Part shown: in pieces, positions 13,147 through 25,317 of the stretch
How the letters are laid out: each line of letters starts with the position of its first letter
Numbering within the stretch: the stretch's first letter is position 1
NCBI RefSeq assembly: GCF_014851395.1
Contig: NW_024040374.1
Location: 22,049,695-22,113,694 of the forward strand
Reading direction: 5' to 3'
Origin: Micropterus salmoides
Lineage: Eukaryota; Chordata; Actinopteri; Centrarchiformes; Centrarchidae
Length of the DNA stretch: 64,000 nucleotides
Translations under genes and position numbers: made by a program
Notes under the pieces: model-generated
What the model was told of the DNA's origin: nothing
The model's input: only the letters and a program-made list of their open reading frames with translations
The model's database searches: none

Positions 13147-16092
13147 CCTCTTCTTCTTCTTTGTACGTATTCAACGTAGTGACAGACGTCTACACTACCA
13201 GACTTACACAAGCAGAAGAAGAACGGCGTGATGACGAAACGCGCTCTGTCACGCTGTTTGTTCGCTGACGGCTACGGTAGAAACATGATGAGAAAATACA
13301 GCGACCTCCATAAAAGGGGGTGCCCGCGGTTATGTAGTAGAGGTGCTCCGATCAGGATTTTTTGGGCTGATTGCTGAAAGCAGCATCGGCCGATACCGAT
13401 CACTGGGTCTATTTGGAGCCTTTTATTTATCATGTAGCATTATACAGTATACTGTATATTTATTTAATTGGTCCTAAAAACAATTTATTAAGTGTTAAAG
13501 TTAACAGATGATAAAGTATCATGAAATGACAACTGTTTATTTTATTACCAGGAAACATGGGCAACAAATTCTGCTCAATCTGTGTTAGAGACTTAAACCA
13601 CTGCAGCCTTTGCCTGGTTACTGTGAACATCTTCTAGCTTAACAAATATAGCTTTACTGTGGAATAAACTACAAAAACAGAACAAACAGCATCTTTATAA
13701 ATTTACTACAACCATAAAAACTGCAACAAAAAAGGCTGTAGCCAAAATATTTAGGAGATAAAGGAGCACAGGCGTCATGAGTCGATGATAAACTCTGAAG
13801 TAGCTGCTTTTTGTTCTGGAAAGCTCAGGCAGGTTCTGTGGGCTTTAGGGGAGAGAGAGGAGCAGATAGAGGGAGAAGGGCTACAGAGGGGAGTCAAAAC
13901 TGCCTTCAATGAGATTTGAAAATAAGGAAAATTTAAATAAATAAAAATAGGCTACAATGTAAATTCCATATTATACTGTCAATTGTTAATATTACATAGG
14001 CTACTATATTCATTATAATTTCATATGGTTTGCCATTAGTAGGCTATAGGCCTTTATATTATTTCAGTGGATTGTTTTCATTTTTAATCCTTGTGCAGCA
14101 AGCACAGTCTACATATCTTACATGCTGCCACCGACTTTACCAGAGGAGAGAGTAGCAAACACTTTAAATACGGAGAAGGTTTTTATTTGATTTCATAAAG
14201 GTGAAAAATACGGGAGATTTCCGGGGAAACATTTAACGGGTGGATACCGGGTGAGAACGGAAAAATACGGGAGAATCTGGGGGAAAACGGGAGGGTTGAC
14301 ATGAGAGGAGTAGAGAGAGGAGTGGGGTAATGTGAGGCTACATCCACACTGCTACGTTTTTAAAACAGTTTTATAACGAAACCGATCTTCTCCGTCCACA
14401 GCAGCGTTTCAGCTGCGTATCAGAGTTGATCTCTGTCTATATTAAAACGACTGAAAACACACTAGTGGCCGTTCAGGTAGCTACACTGGGCATGCGCGTG
14501 CCAGCGTAAACACGAAGCAGATGGTCACTCCGCCTTAGCAGACGATTGAGCGAAAGAAGAAAGTAATACAGACCAAGAACCACACCAGGTACCACACACC
14601 ACTCTCGTACGAGAGACGGCAGGGGAAAACAGACTGGGAGTTGTCGCAACATACATACAGCGACATGCACAGTAGGCTAGGCTTAACTGTGTTATTTACA
14701 CAGTACTTATATTTTAATAAAAATACCAAAACTAAAACGCATCGTGTCTTTGCTTTGCATGACTGATAAGACCGAGTCACAAAGCCAAATGTGAGTGTCA
14801 TCGTTTTATAAAGTCCTGTTTTGTCCACCGGGTCAGCAGCGTTTTCAAACAAACATCTTCTGATTCACCGTTTTAATCTGGACGGGAGGCGGAAACGTAG
14901 CAGAAGGTCTCCGTTTTGTAACAAAAACCGAGAGAGAGAGGCAGTCAGCTGATTGAGTGGCACCGCATCAGGAAACTCACACTGAAGGGTCAGTCTCTCT
15001 CTCTCTGCCCGCTGTGTCTGTTAAACTCCGGTTGCGGGTGGCGCGTGAGTGAGATGAGCACAGCTGCGACAGTTTCACATGATCACTCCTGCGTGTTGCT
15101 CCACTTGTCTGATTGCTGCTCAGCTCTACTTGTAAATGATTATGTGGGCGCATTAATCCCTTCTTGTCTGAGAAGGACTTTGGTGCTAGCTAGCTTTGAA
15201 AACCGCTCACACAGCGAGGTGAAACATTTTAGCTGCCATTGAAAATTTGTCTGGCGAGTATCGCATCATCTGATCGGCTTTTCTTATCGGCCTTTTTACC
15301 GACCACCTATCAAACTAGTTAAAGCCATGATCGGTGACCTATCGATGGGAGCACCCTTATTATGTAGATATAAATGTCTCATTCTAAGGTAATAAAAACA
15401 TAATGGTTCATTATGCAAGGTCTTTATACACCACTGTAGTTATAGTTATGGATATTATATTGCATTTCTGTCAATAGAGCCTCAGAAATATTACACACTG
15501 GACCTTTGTAGTAGTAGTGTCCCGAGTGAAGGGTCGAAATTATATCTTTGACATTTCCCTCATTATCTCATTTTATTTGTTTTATTTTAAGTGTTACAGG
15601 GTTTAATGTGAATTCAATATAATGTTCATAACAACAAAGTAATGTTTTATGCTGTCTCAAACTAACAGTTCCTCTCTCTCTACAGGCTCAGCTTCCAACC
15701 TTGCCTAAGATTGAATTCTCCCCTGTTCAGACATGGAACTCCGGTAAGAAATGAATGAAAAACAACATTTCTTTTAATATCATGTTTCTGTTTTTGCACC
15801 TAGATTGTAAACTGTGGTCATGCACTTCAGCTGTTAGATGCTGTGCTACTGTTAGTGTTTCACTGGGGCAGGAATCAATTTTAGCATCACTATTATGACT
15901 CTGAGATTAGTATTTGTCTATTGATTAACAGCTTAAATGTTTTGTATATATTTTGTGTGTTTAACCAAAACCATTGATTTGTATTTTATTGCAGGAGTGC
16001 GGTGGACAATTTCAAGTCTTTCGGAGGCTCCAACAAAAGCAAATGAATACACAAATCAGGGTTTGCAGTACCTGAAGGACCTCACCAAGTAA
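10278..16092 (+). CDS. micos13: MICOS complex subunit MIC13 (QIL1)
   Basis: Four coding exons (10278-10306, 10710-10866, 15686-15743, 15995-16092) join in frame with GT-AG borders to give 113 aa; human MIC13 is about 118 aa. The protein starts MAAKILPVLKLATKV. A single hydrophobic segment lies at about residues 13-30 (TIAGGALYVACDSGLLG), and the C-terminal half faces a soluble compartment. In the family it is an inner-membrane protein that links MIC10/MIC26/MIC27 into the MICOS complex at crista junctions. It ends KDLTK. The head-to-head arrangement with hsd11b1l matches human. Intron 2 (10867-15685) is about 4.8 kb and is largely transposon-derived, while the exons are clean. There is no sign of damage. 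Confidence 0.95.
12155..12720. repeat. degenerate tandem repeat, about 190-bp unit, 3 copies
   Basis: Three imperfect copies share the order 'agtttagctggctgat', 'attgccaatta', 'gatcagctgatt', 'caaagccaaa...cagcgctggag', 'atgaaatta.atcca'. They lie inside the outer intronic transposon and were probably amplified within it. Confidence 0.7.
13111..13145. repeat. (ATT)n microsatellite
   Basis: About 35 bp of ATT trinucleotides inside micos13 intron 2. Confidence 0.95.
13338..15359. mobile_element. hAT-like DNA transposon, non-autonomous, 2.0 kb
   Basis: The left end TAGAGGTGCTCCGATC and the reverse complement of the right end TAAGGGTGCTCCCATC match. The element is bracketed by an exact 8-bp duplication TTATGTAG (13330-13337 and 15360-15367). 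Eight-bp duplications and this kind of end are typical of the hAT superfamily. No transposase domain is visible; the open frames at 14473-14852 are not recognisable. A further fish repeat seems inserted at about 14336-14915. Confidence 0.85.
14336..14915. mobile_element. third-level nested element (MITE-like)
   Basis: It begins 'ggctacatccacactgctacg' and ends with the roughly inverted 'ggcggaaacgtagcag'. These suggest inverted ends of a small DNA element inside the hAT-like element. Exact borders and target duplication were not resolved. Confidence 0.45.
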
Positions 16093-16500
16093 ACAGAAAC
16101 TCTCTGGACAACCTGACATTTATCAGCCTTTTTGAATATTGCACTTGAGAAATGACGTTACTTCTTCAAAACTTGTAGCCAGTCACAAGAAAGAAGAAAC
16201 ACCCACCATGAAAGAAAAAGTGTTAGATGAAAAGTGGGTACTGTAAATGTTAGTGGCATTGGTTGGGAGTTGTATTGTACATAATGCTAGGAAGCAAAAT
16301 GTATTTTTCCCTTTGTTCTCAAACTACCCAAATGTTATGAAGATAATGTCTGTTGTGTATATATGCAGTTTCACCATTTGTGACTAAATAATACATCGAT
16401 CTTAAAACACGTCCAGTCTATAGTTTGATTTATTAAGGCAAAAATAGAACACATGTTGATCATGCATCAATGAAAAAGATCAAACAAATGTGCAAAAATC
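16093..16500 (+). other. micos13 3' UTR and gap to the convergent gene
   Basis: This is AT-rich noncoding sequence after the micos13 stop. There is no canonical AATAAA on the plus strand within it; the closest is a variant near 16386-16393. Only about 400 bp separates the micos13 stop from the poly(A) signal of the opposing spindlin gene, so the transcript ends may overlap. Confidence 0.5.
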
Positions 16501-18300
16501 TTTATTACTCATGAAACAATGACACCAATTGACGCTGCTACAACTTCAGAACAGGAGGCGATTTAAAGCGTGAAGAAGAGCGCACAGTCATTTGTAACTC
16601 CACTTTACACAACATAGAAACACTCCACAGCACCACAGGCAGTGATGTACAGTGGTAGCCTTTATTTTTTTAGGTCGGTAAACGAACAGTACTGATTCAG
16701 CCACGCGTTGTCACTTCTCTACTGTCAAAATAAAATTTGAAAATCTCCAGGCACTCTGTTCATATGATGCATGCAGAGTTTTGACAGAAAAAAATAACTA
16801 TATTTTCTAAAAGACTCGAAGAAGGCTGAGAAGGCCAAGACCAATTCAGCAACTAGGACACACTAGCGACAGAGTATGATGCATACACGTCATGAGACAA
16901 AGTTATAAAGACCAGAATCAGAATTATTTAGTTACCATCAACAAACTTGTCAGTTGATTATACCTGTTAAATATTCAGTTGATAATTGATGTATATGAAT
17001 GACCCTTTCACTAAAAGCTGGTGGTGTTTTGATGAGATATTTGTATAAATGATAATCACAACAGGCAACATTACAAGGCATTTTACACAAGTTGTACATA
17101 TTAAATACTGTCATCTGTATTGCCACAACTTTTTTTTTTCTTTTCGTTTTTTCTTCATGCGTATGATATAAAGCATTTATTCTGCCACATTTGCTCTTAA
17201 GGAAAAAGCATTTGGGGGGGGAACTATGTAGCGTATCATAACCTAAACATGTAAACTTTATACAGTAAAGTGCTCCCCACAATATCAACAGTGAGATTAT
17301 ACAACCAAAGGATGGTGTGTGTTATATTTAAAGAACATTTTCATACTGCATTAAGAGCAAAACACTGCAGTAACATAAAGTGATGGTTGCAAAACTTTCC
17401 TTAAGCTGTCAGTGTCACCACTTCTGAATGAAAACCAAATAGCAGCCTTCATACGCAATGATTCACTGAGAGCGCAGATAGTCGGAGATGAAGTATGTAC
17501 AATATTGCAGAATGGCAAGCCGGAAGGCACTTTATGATTTGTGTGGGGTCAAATTTAAATGAGAATTTAGCAAACTGCATCTTCATCACCAGTGCAAAGG
17601 ATCTGATACATTACTAAACATGGTGCAAAGGAGTATATTTCCGCATGAGCACAATTCATGTAGGAAAATTAATAAAAGGCTTGAGAAAATCTAAGGGCCC
17701 CATTCAGATAATTTGACAATGCTGCTTCCATTCATCCCTTCCAGTACTAACTTAATTTGATGATATGGTTAGACAAATACAGTACATCTATTTACCGGCC
17801 CATTTCATTAGATAAGTGCCTCAGTGGAAGACATTAATCCCAAATATAATGTGTATGTCATGCTTACTAGTTACTTAGATGAAAATGGCTTCAAAAGGAC
17901 ATTTTGAGAAGCTAAGTTGGTCATACAGGGATTTAATTAAGATAATTACTTTAAGGACAGATCAGTGAGTATCTCAGAGATAACAATGCAAGTGCAGTAA
18001 CAACTGCACTTTGCAGCTGTTGTGCAGTGCAATCTTGGACTGTCCAAACTTAAAGTATAAAGTAGAGCAGCAACAATAAAACACGCTGACTCCCTCCCCT
18101 CGAAATAGCCAAGCATAGCGGTGCTACAGTTCTGCTGTGCATATAGAAAAAAAAAAAAATACAGATTGCACTTTCTTCTGAACAGTAAAGCATATTAACT
18201 ATTCAACCCTGCCATGGCTTTGAAGAACAAGATTAGAACAATGAGTGGAACCGAAGCAGATGGACGGAGGCTGGAGAGTGAGAGCAAGTGTCCACTATCT
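16501..18300 (-). other. probable spindlin 3' UTR with poly(A) signal at 16501-16506
   Basis: A minus-strand AATAAA lies at 16501-16506, and no coding exon intervenes between it and the spindlin stop at 18301. That would imply a UTR of about 1.8 kb. An earlier signal could be used instead. Confidence 0.5.
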
Positions 18301-20638
18301 CTAGGTGGTTTTGACCAGGTCATAGACATGGATATGAAAGTCATCGTCATATTTGATGTAGTAGACAGAGGGCTTGGCTGGGACCTGGTAGATAACCAGG
18401 CCTGTTCTCTTGACGCCCTTGTCAGTAACATACTCCACTTGTTTCCCCACCAGACTCTCCGTCTCTTCTCCTGGCTTCCTGTCTGCAGGCAACAGGTGCT
18501 TGTTTTCTGAGGAGTGAAACGATATATAACATTAGCATTACATATGAGTTACATCCATGTGAGTTTGAAAATGTGCACATACGTAAGTCACCAAAAACCA
18601 CCTACTTAAAGTATCCCAAAATGGGTATAAAATAATGTTGTCTGATTTGGTTTCTGAGCAAAACATGCATGAAAAATATTAAACCAAAAGGACCCTGCAT
18701 TATTCTTTACATGATCCATCTCAGTTCACCAATCATTACTCTTTATCACAAACATAAGGAAAAGTGCTTCCTCTCCTCTAAGTGTGTGACATAATTTTCT
18801 CAATTGTACCATTACTTTAATAAATTTACAGGCTTAGAAATTAAGAAAAAAAAAAACATTCTCCAGACTTCAGAAGTATAAGAATCCTCTCAATATATAC
18901 TTATATTTTTTTTTATCATGACTTAGTTATTAATCATGGACACAAAGGCCTTCACAGACTGAAATAACTAAATACATTTTTGTTTTTAAGGCTGTAGTAT
19001 CTTGCATAATGCCTCAGCATTCTGATATAGCTCACTATCCAAATTATACTTGCTGTCAATTTTTATGTGTGCCAAATAATAAGAATATTCTCAAATATCC
19101 CCGTTACCTCTGGATCTTCTCCAGAAACAGCTGTCTGACAAAACAACTAATTAGAGTCTTGGCTCTCATTATTTTACTGTGGAAAAAAATTGTTTCATGA
19201 TCATGAATATCTAATCTCCCCAAGAAAAACCTGCTTCCTGATTTAAACTCCAAGTACTTACTTCAACAAACGTTCACTCTTGACAGCATAATGTAAAGAG
19301 TGTCTGTGTCCATGGCTGCGGAAAGACCTTACTTTTAAATAAGTAATTTTGCCTGTTGGTTACTAGGAGTCAAACCCCCTGATGAAGACTGATATGACCC
19401 AATGAGTGATAAATACAGACTTTCATGACCGCCATGCTCACATGGTATCCATGGCAAATTAAATTAAACCATCCACAGTGGAAAAATGATTCACTATTAT
19501 TCACTATTCATTTAATCTATAGAGCCTTAGGACAAGATTATCAAACACTTAATAAAGCTTTGAGGAGTATCAATCTGTCTTTGTTATGTTCAAATTACCA
19601 GTACCTGCTTCAGGCAGAATCCTGAGGTCTCCATCAGCATAGTCGTCCCACAGCTGGTACATATAAAGAACGGGGTCCTTTTCATAAGTGATATAATACC
19701 AGTTGGTCATGATTGGCGCTCTGGAGAGGACCATGCCTCTCCACTCATTCTTCTCTCCGTCCTCCTTTTCAAAGAGATGCTCTACAGCTTTGCCCACCAG
19801 CTCCTCCGCCCCTGGAGGTATCTTGATCTTGTTGTTTACTGTGGAGACACAGCCACAAAGGATATGCAATATGAATGTAAGGCACAAGGAAATCTATAAA
19901 CACATCACCTTTATTATATGAAATATCTTGGGTCACATTGGAGTCTAAAACATAAATTGATCAAGCTAGCTGGTGCAGGTTAAAAGAGAAGCTAACTAAC
20001 TCACCGACATTTTCCGACAGGACTTGGAGGTTCGACACTCTGTCGTCCTTGAACAGCTCGATGCCGTAGACGCAGTCAAAACCGTCATACTTCACCATAA
20101 AGAGAGAGGGGTTCACGCTAAGCCTGTCCAGTACTGTTCCCTTCCACTTGCTCTGGTTGCCCTTCTCGCGCCAGTTATGCTGAATGCGGACTCCCAGAAT
20201 GCTGTTTGGGTCTGGGGTCAAGGTGTCACTCAGCTCCCCGCTACTCCGCTTTCTGGTAAAACAGAATGAAAGTCCGCACCTTACACAAATACATCAGACT
20301 GTGTAACTTGACATGCAACTGTCTAGTCTTTGATCACATAACAATACTTGCATTTGAGACATTTCTGAAAAGTTACTGTAGATTAAACTGAGGCTGCTTC
20401 AAATAACCTATGTTTCTTATTCAGAAGCAGCTGTTTATTTAATGCAATATTAATTTTGTCATTCATTCCAGACCTAAGTCAAATATTAGCTATTGGTTAA
20501 TTCCAGAAGATTATACCTGGTGTTTGTGACTTTACAGTTTTACCGATACATTATATTATAAAAACACCATTAATGGCATCATGTGATGGCACATACATGA
20601 TGCTTTGTTTCTACATACCTGCCCCTTTTCTTGGACAT
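18301..20638 (-). CDS. spindlin-family histone methyl-lysine reader
   Basis: Four coding exons (20638-20619, 20252-20005, 19838-19605, 18506-18301) join in frame to 235 aa. The protein begins MSKKRGRKRSSGELSD, a basic nuclear-type N-terminus shorter than that of human SPIN1 (262 aa). Three Tudor-like repeats follow at about residues 34-82, 105-155 and 180-235. Repeat 2 keeps the aromatic residues that form the H3K4me3 pocket in SPIN1: F in HLFE, W in EWRGM, Y in YITYEKD and Y in LYMYQL. The protein ends VYDLVKTT, as the family does. Spindlins bind H3K4me3 with a neighbouring arginine or lysine mark and act as coactivators. The sequence is divergent from SPIN1, so the exact paralogue (spina, spinb or spindlin-Z-like) is left open. 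It converges with micos13. Confidence 0.92.
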
Positions 20639-21590
20639 GCCTCCAGAAATTCAAAGGCTACTGATTAAGAGAAAGACAGGGCAATGTTCAGTTATTATGT
20701 GAGTGAACGTGACAGCTGCCAAACTTCACATGTACTGTACACTACAGCATGAGGAAGGCCTTCACTTCAGCTGAGGCGGGCCTGTTTGAAGAGATGTGAC
20801 AGCCTGCTCAGCAGAGACTGACAACTCCAGCAGCCAATAGATTAGCATGATGGAATAACTTCCTGGGTATTTCACTTTAACTACACAGCTATGGAGGTCA
20901 CTGTTTTCTACTCAGGGTTAGACTATGTAGCTTGTCATGATTACTCAGCTGGTAGCACAATTCTCGCCTCATTACGGTTTAAAAACACATCTTCAAAAGA
21001 CTATCGTGCCAGCCATTTCACTGTCTCTGACGAATTGTTACAGTATGAAACGTTTTGCGGGTTACATGTTGGTCCAAATAACTTAACTTACATTAGCTAC
21101 ATACATGAGCGAGCCCGATAAACTACACGATACGTCATGCTGTGATGCCTGTCCAACACAACTACACCTCACAGTGTAACGTTAGGTTTTCATTACACTC
21201 GGCTGTCCTAGCTCTACCTCAATGCAGATGTTACTGTCAGATAAGTGGAGGCGGCTAGCTAACGTTACATCCGCTCCTCGGTGTCCCTGACGGCAGGTAA
21301 CAAACGACAGCAACAACCGGACGTTAATAGCCTTATTCTCCCTCCGGAACATATCCCCATTACCTTCACGCAGATTTCATTTCAGTATTGTTCACCTCGT
21401 CTGGCAGAGAAATGTTGCCACACACCAACCCGCCTATGTAAATCTCGCGAAACCTGTGGAAAATGGGAGATACGGCGAACAGACTCAAGCTCCCAGAGAG
21501 CTTGCGTTTACCATGACCGCAGAGAAGGACATGAACACGCGCGCAATGAATAGTGGGAATTGATGTCTTAATGACAATGGTAGCTGGACT
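20639..21590 (-). promoter_or_regulatory. upstream region of the spindlin gene
   Basis: CpGs are more frequent at about 21250-21560 than in the surrounding DNA, which suggests the promoter and a noncoding first exon lie there. I could not place a transcription start or donor site with certainty. The open frames here are not convincing genes. Confidence 0.35.
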
Positions 21591-21879
21591 TTTAACGACC
21601 AGAGTTAAACAGGTGTTGTAGACAGTACTGCATGCTGCGTTCGAGTGTTGTCGGAAATAGCGTAATTAAGGTGTTAGTGCGCATGATCGACACGAAAAGC
21701 ACACACGCAACCGAGCACAACCGGTAAAGTGGGGATTTTCTGTGACGCAGAAGTTGCCGTTGAATTTGACTTAAAGGGGCAGACAGTATAAGAGAGGCGT
21801 AAAAGATATAAAACAACATTAGTATTAGTAAGTTAGTATTATCCAAGTTCAATCTTTCTTTAACATTTAAATGTGCCTA

Positions 21880-24200
21880 TGACAAGTTGACATCATATAG
21901 CGTTTACAGTAACAGAAATGCAAAATATACAGACCTTCAGTTACATTTTATATTGCCAGAAGCTCAAATTAAGTTCAGTTCTTCTATAATATTAACACAT
22001 TTTATTGCTTTCTTATTTTTTAAGAGTTCTATTGAGGTGCAGTAGTGTTTCAGTTCAACTGTAAATCGATTGAAGCAAGGTTTGGATTCAGTCCATTTTG
22101 ACTTGTGGATATGGAATTTTCCAAGTATGATGAGGAGTTGCACAATATAGTTAATATTGTCTGGACCATGTAGTACAAAATATAACATGACATCAAATAC
22201 ATTAATCAGAATACACTTACCAGTTTTTCTGTTAATAAAATGTTCCAAATCTTTCCAAAATACATTTGTATGTTCACAGTGGTAAAAAAGATGAAATATA
22301 GTTCCTCTTTCTAAATTGCAAAAATCAAAGTTATAATCAATGTTAAGTTCCAAATAAAGCATCTATGAGGACTAAAATTATGATTGTATACTAGTGTCCA
22401 GGCTAAAAGGGCCTGCTTGTGGAAGTTAGCTAATCTAAACGGTATTTTGTCAACAGAAAAGTTACACTCCTAATAAAAGGAAATCTATGCCACCAGTAGA
22501 TTTAAACAAGTATGCAGGAAAAGCATTCCAGATACTGTTGGGATTCTTCAGAAATTCTATAATCCATTTTACTTTAAAGGTATTATTCTATATAATGGGG
22601 CTTTTTTTTATAATGGTATAATGGGGCTTTTTTCTCCAGATATAATCGTTAAGTATTTTATCTAGCTCCTTAATAACAGTGGCTGGGACGCTAAGTGATA
22701 AAGCCACATAAACAGACCTAGATATCCCCTCTGCTTTGGATAAAAGGATCCTACCGTATATTGAAATATCTCTCATTAACCATGAGTTCAGTTTTAATTT
22801 GTTTTTTTCAATAATGGGGTTAAAATTGGTTTTATATCGTTGCTCTGCACTTTTACAGATATTAATTTCCAAGTAGGTTACCTTTTCTTTACCTGGGATT
22901 CCATAACAATCCGACAGATTGCAGTTTTAATTGGAAACAAAACAGATTTATCTAGATTCATTTTTAAACCCGAGACTTTGGTAAACTCATTAATACAGAA
23001 CACTGCTTTAGTGACTTGGTTGTGGTTTTAAAAAAAAAAATTGCATTATCATCCGCTAATTGACAGATTTTTAAATCTTTTTCTACCGCCCTTATACCTA
23101 AGAAATCTGACTTTTTGACATGAGTAGACATCATTTGGGTGACCAACAGGAACAAAAAGGGAGATATTGGACAACCTTGTCTAATACCACGGTAAATATT
23201 AAATCTTTCTGATGTACCATGCATTAGTTTTACAGAGCTTGAACAACCATTATACAATGTCTGAATAGCATTGAGGAAATATTTTCCGAAACCAAAAAAA
23301 GAGATGGCTTTAAGAAGAAAATCATGTTCAACGGTATCAAAAGCCTTGTAGAAGTCAATAAAAAAAATAAAACTTTCATCCAATATTAGGTCCTTATAAT
23401 CTATCATGTCCAGTATTAAACGAATGTTATTGCTAATGTGCCTATTTTGCATAAATCCAGATTGCTCTTCGTCAATTATTTGATTTAATCCTGGTTTTAA
23501 TCTATTGGCAAAGATTAAAGCAAATAATTTACAGTCATTATTTAAGAGACTTATAGGTCTCCAATTTTCTATGTGCAATCTATCTATTTTTGTTTTGGAA
23601 TTAATGTGATTAATCCTTGTTGTAATGTAGCAGGAAGCTCACCTTTCTGGAGAGATTCTTGGAATACAGCGAGTAAGAAAGGGCCAAGTTTTGATGAAAA
23701 TGCTTTATAAAATTCTCCTGTTAGACCATCATTACCGGGAGATTTGTTGTCTTTTAAACTTTTAATACATTCAACAATTTCAGGTAAAGATATCTCCTCA
23801 TCGCAAGAGTTTTTAAAGTCATCTGTTCAGTTGCATTCAATGAGATTTTATGTAAGAAAGAGTTAATGTCAAATGTTGGTGGGATTGAAGAGTACAGTTT
23901 CTGATAAAACAGAGCTACATGTTGAGAAATCCTTTGAGGCTCTTTGGTTTCTACTCCATTAATTATCAACTTATTTATTGTAGTAAATTCAGCATTTCTT
24001 CTTTCTAATCCAAAAAAGTATTTTGTGTTCTTCTCACTTTGTGCGATCCATTTACGTCTTGATCTAATGAAGGCGCCTCTTGTTTTTATTTTAAGATATT
24101 GTCTAATTGGTCCTGTAATAAATTCAAACTCAGTACTTCTTCACTGGTGAAGTTTCCATTTCTCCTCAATTGTAACTCTAAAATTGCCTTGATAATTATT
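21880..24200 (-). mobile_element. broken L1/Tx1-type LINE, reverse transcriptase region
   Basis: Minus-strand fragments in several frames read in order. First is a connector with RRKWIAQSEKNTKYFFGLE (about 24050-23990). Next is the RT core at 23578-22964, with NWRPISLLNNDCK, FIDFYKAFDTV and GIRQGCPISPFLF. The catalytic box reads LADD in place of the usual FADD. Then comes SWLMRDISIYGRILLSKAEG (about 22790-22730), and last the C-terminal YIWRKKPHY and a Cys-His cluster near 22340-22260. Frameshifts and stops break it several times. The endonuclease and ORF1 are absent, so it is a 5'-truncated dead copy. Confidence 0.85.
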
Positions 24201-25317
24201 TTAGAGCTAACGTTACGTCACTGCTGCAGAAGAAATTACATGTGATATCTGAAATAAAATTAAACCCACGCCTGTTCATCTCTGTGAATTTCAGCATAAA
24301 CCATTAGGATGCACATATTCATGAGTCAAACCTGCATGCACAGTTGCAAGTAGGAGCACTCCAAGGCAGCATAGGTGGTGAACCAATTGTAAAATGAGCT
24401 TGAAATATCTACTTGTATGCATAGCAGTACCTACCATGGGGTCATACATCTACAAGTATGTGGGACAGCTAAGTTAGTCACATTCACCCTCCTAGCTTTG
24501 CTTTGCTGATGTTTTACAGCAAGACATTTATACCATAGACTGTATATAAAAACGTATTTATTAATTTATACTTTGTCAGCTCACTGAAAACAGTGTTGTG
24601 CCCCCCTCTCTACACAACTTCAATAGCGAAATATCACACCAATGTCACCTAAACCTATATTATCATTATCTTGAGATACATATTACAAGTTGCACAAAAC
24701 TGGTGCAGTCTGCAAGTTACACTATAAATGCACAAGATATCACCCAGCCAACTAAACAGACTGCATCCACTTAGTCTTGACTTGTAGTTCATCTGAATGT
24801 CCCGTCTGCTCAGCTGTCCAGCCATCTTTATTGTTTATTAAATGAAACAATTACTGCCAGGCCCCGTTTATGCTCCAGGAATGAAGCTACCTACCAACAA
24901 AATATGCAAACATGAACAAAATGTTGACCCATAAAGGAAACATTTTTATTTCTAAAGCTGTAATCACTACCTAATCCATGGTTTTATGGTAGTTTCACTT
25001 TTTGATGCATATTTTTCAATACCAAAAATCAGTGCACTGGAATTTACTTTGCTTTTCATTTCCACTTTATTCAGCTCAGTATACTTTTGAAAGTTTGGAT
25101 TAAAAAGAGTTTTGCCTGAGCCTTTTTGAATGCATGCTGTATAACAAAACCATAATGTGACAGGTGACACAAACCTAAATTATTATACCTCATCTCATCA
25201 TCCACAGCGCTGCATTGTTAAGCAAATATTAAACAACATGACACGATATGTTTGTATAGAGCCTTGATCTGAAAAGTACATCCCAATATTGACAAATTAC
25301 CATTCAATCTAATTTGC
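24201..25317. other. intergenic, no gene recognised
   Basis: AT-rich sequence without a domain-bearing frame. It lies between the LINE and the last exon of protease A, and may include the 3' UTR of protease A at its right end. Confidence 0.55.

Larger units (their letters stand above)
11882..15507. mobile_element. outer non-autonomous DNA transposon with terminal inverted repeats, micos13 intron 2
   Basis: The left end AAAGGTTCAGTGTGTAA (from 11882) is the near-exact reverse complement of the right end TTACACACTGGACCTTT (to 15507). These are the ends of a repeat I know as very common in fish introns. The span is inflated to about 3.6 kb because a 2.0-kb hAT-like element is inserted in it. 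I could not settle a target-site duplication. Confidence 0.75.

Noticed and set aside
14473..14852. Minus-strand frames inside the hAT-like element, tested as transposase
   Set aside because: No BED zinc finger, no hAT dimerisation motif and no recognisable catalytic block; treated as noncoding.
18214..18510. 98-codon plus-strand frame
   Set aside because: It is antisense to the last spindlin exon, whose minus-strand reading matches the family.
22840..24150. Plus-strand frames over the L1/Tx1-type LINE
   Set aside because: They are antisense to the RT fragments and lack motifs.
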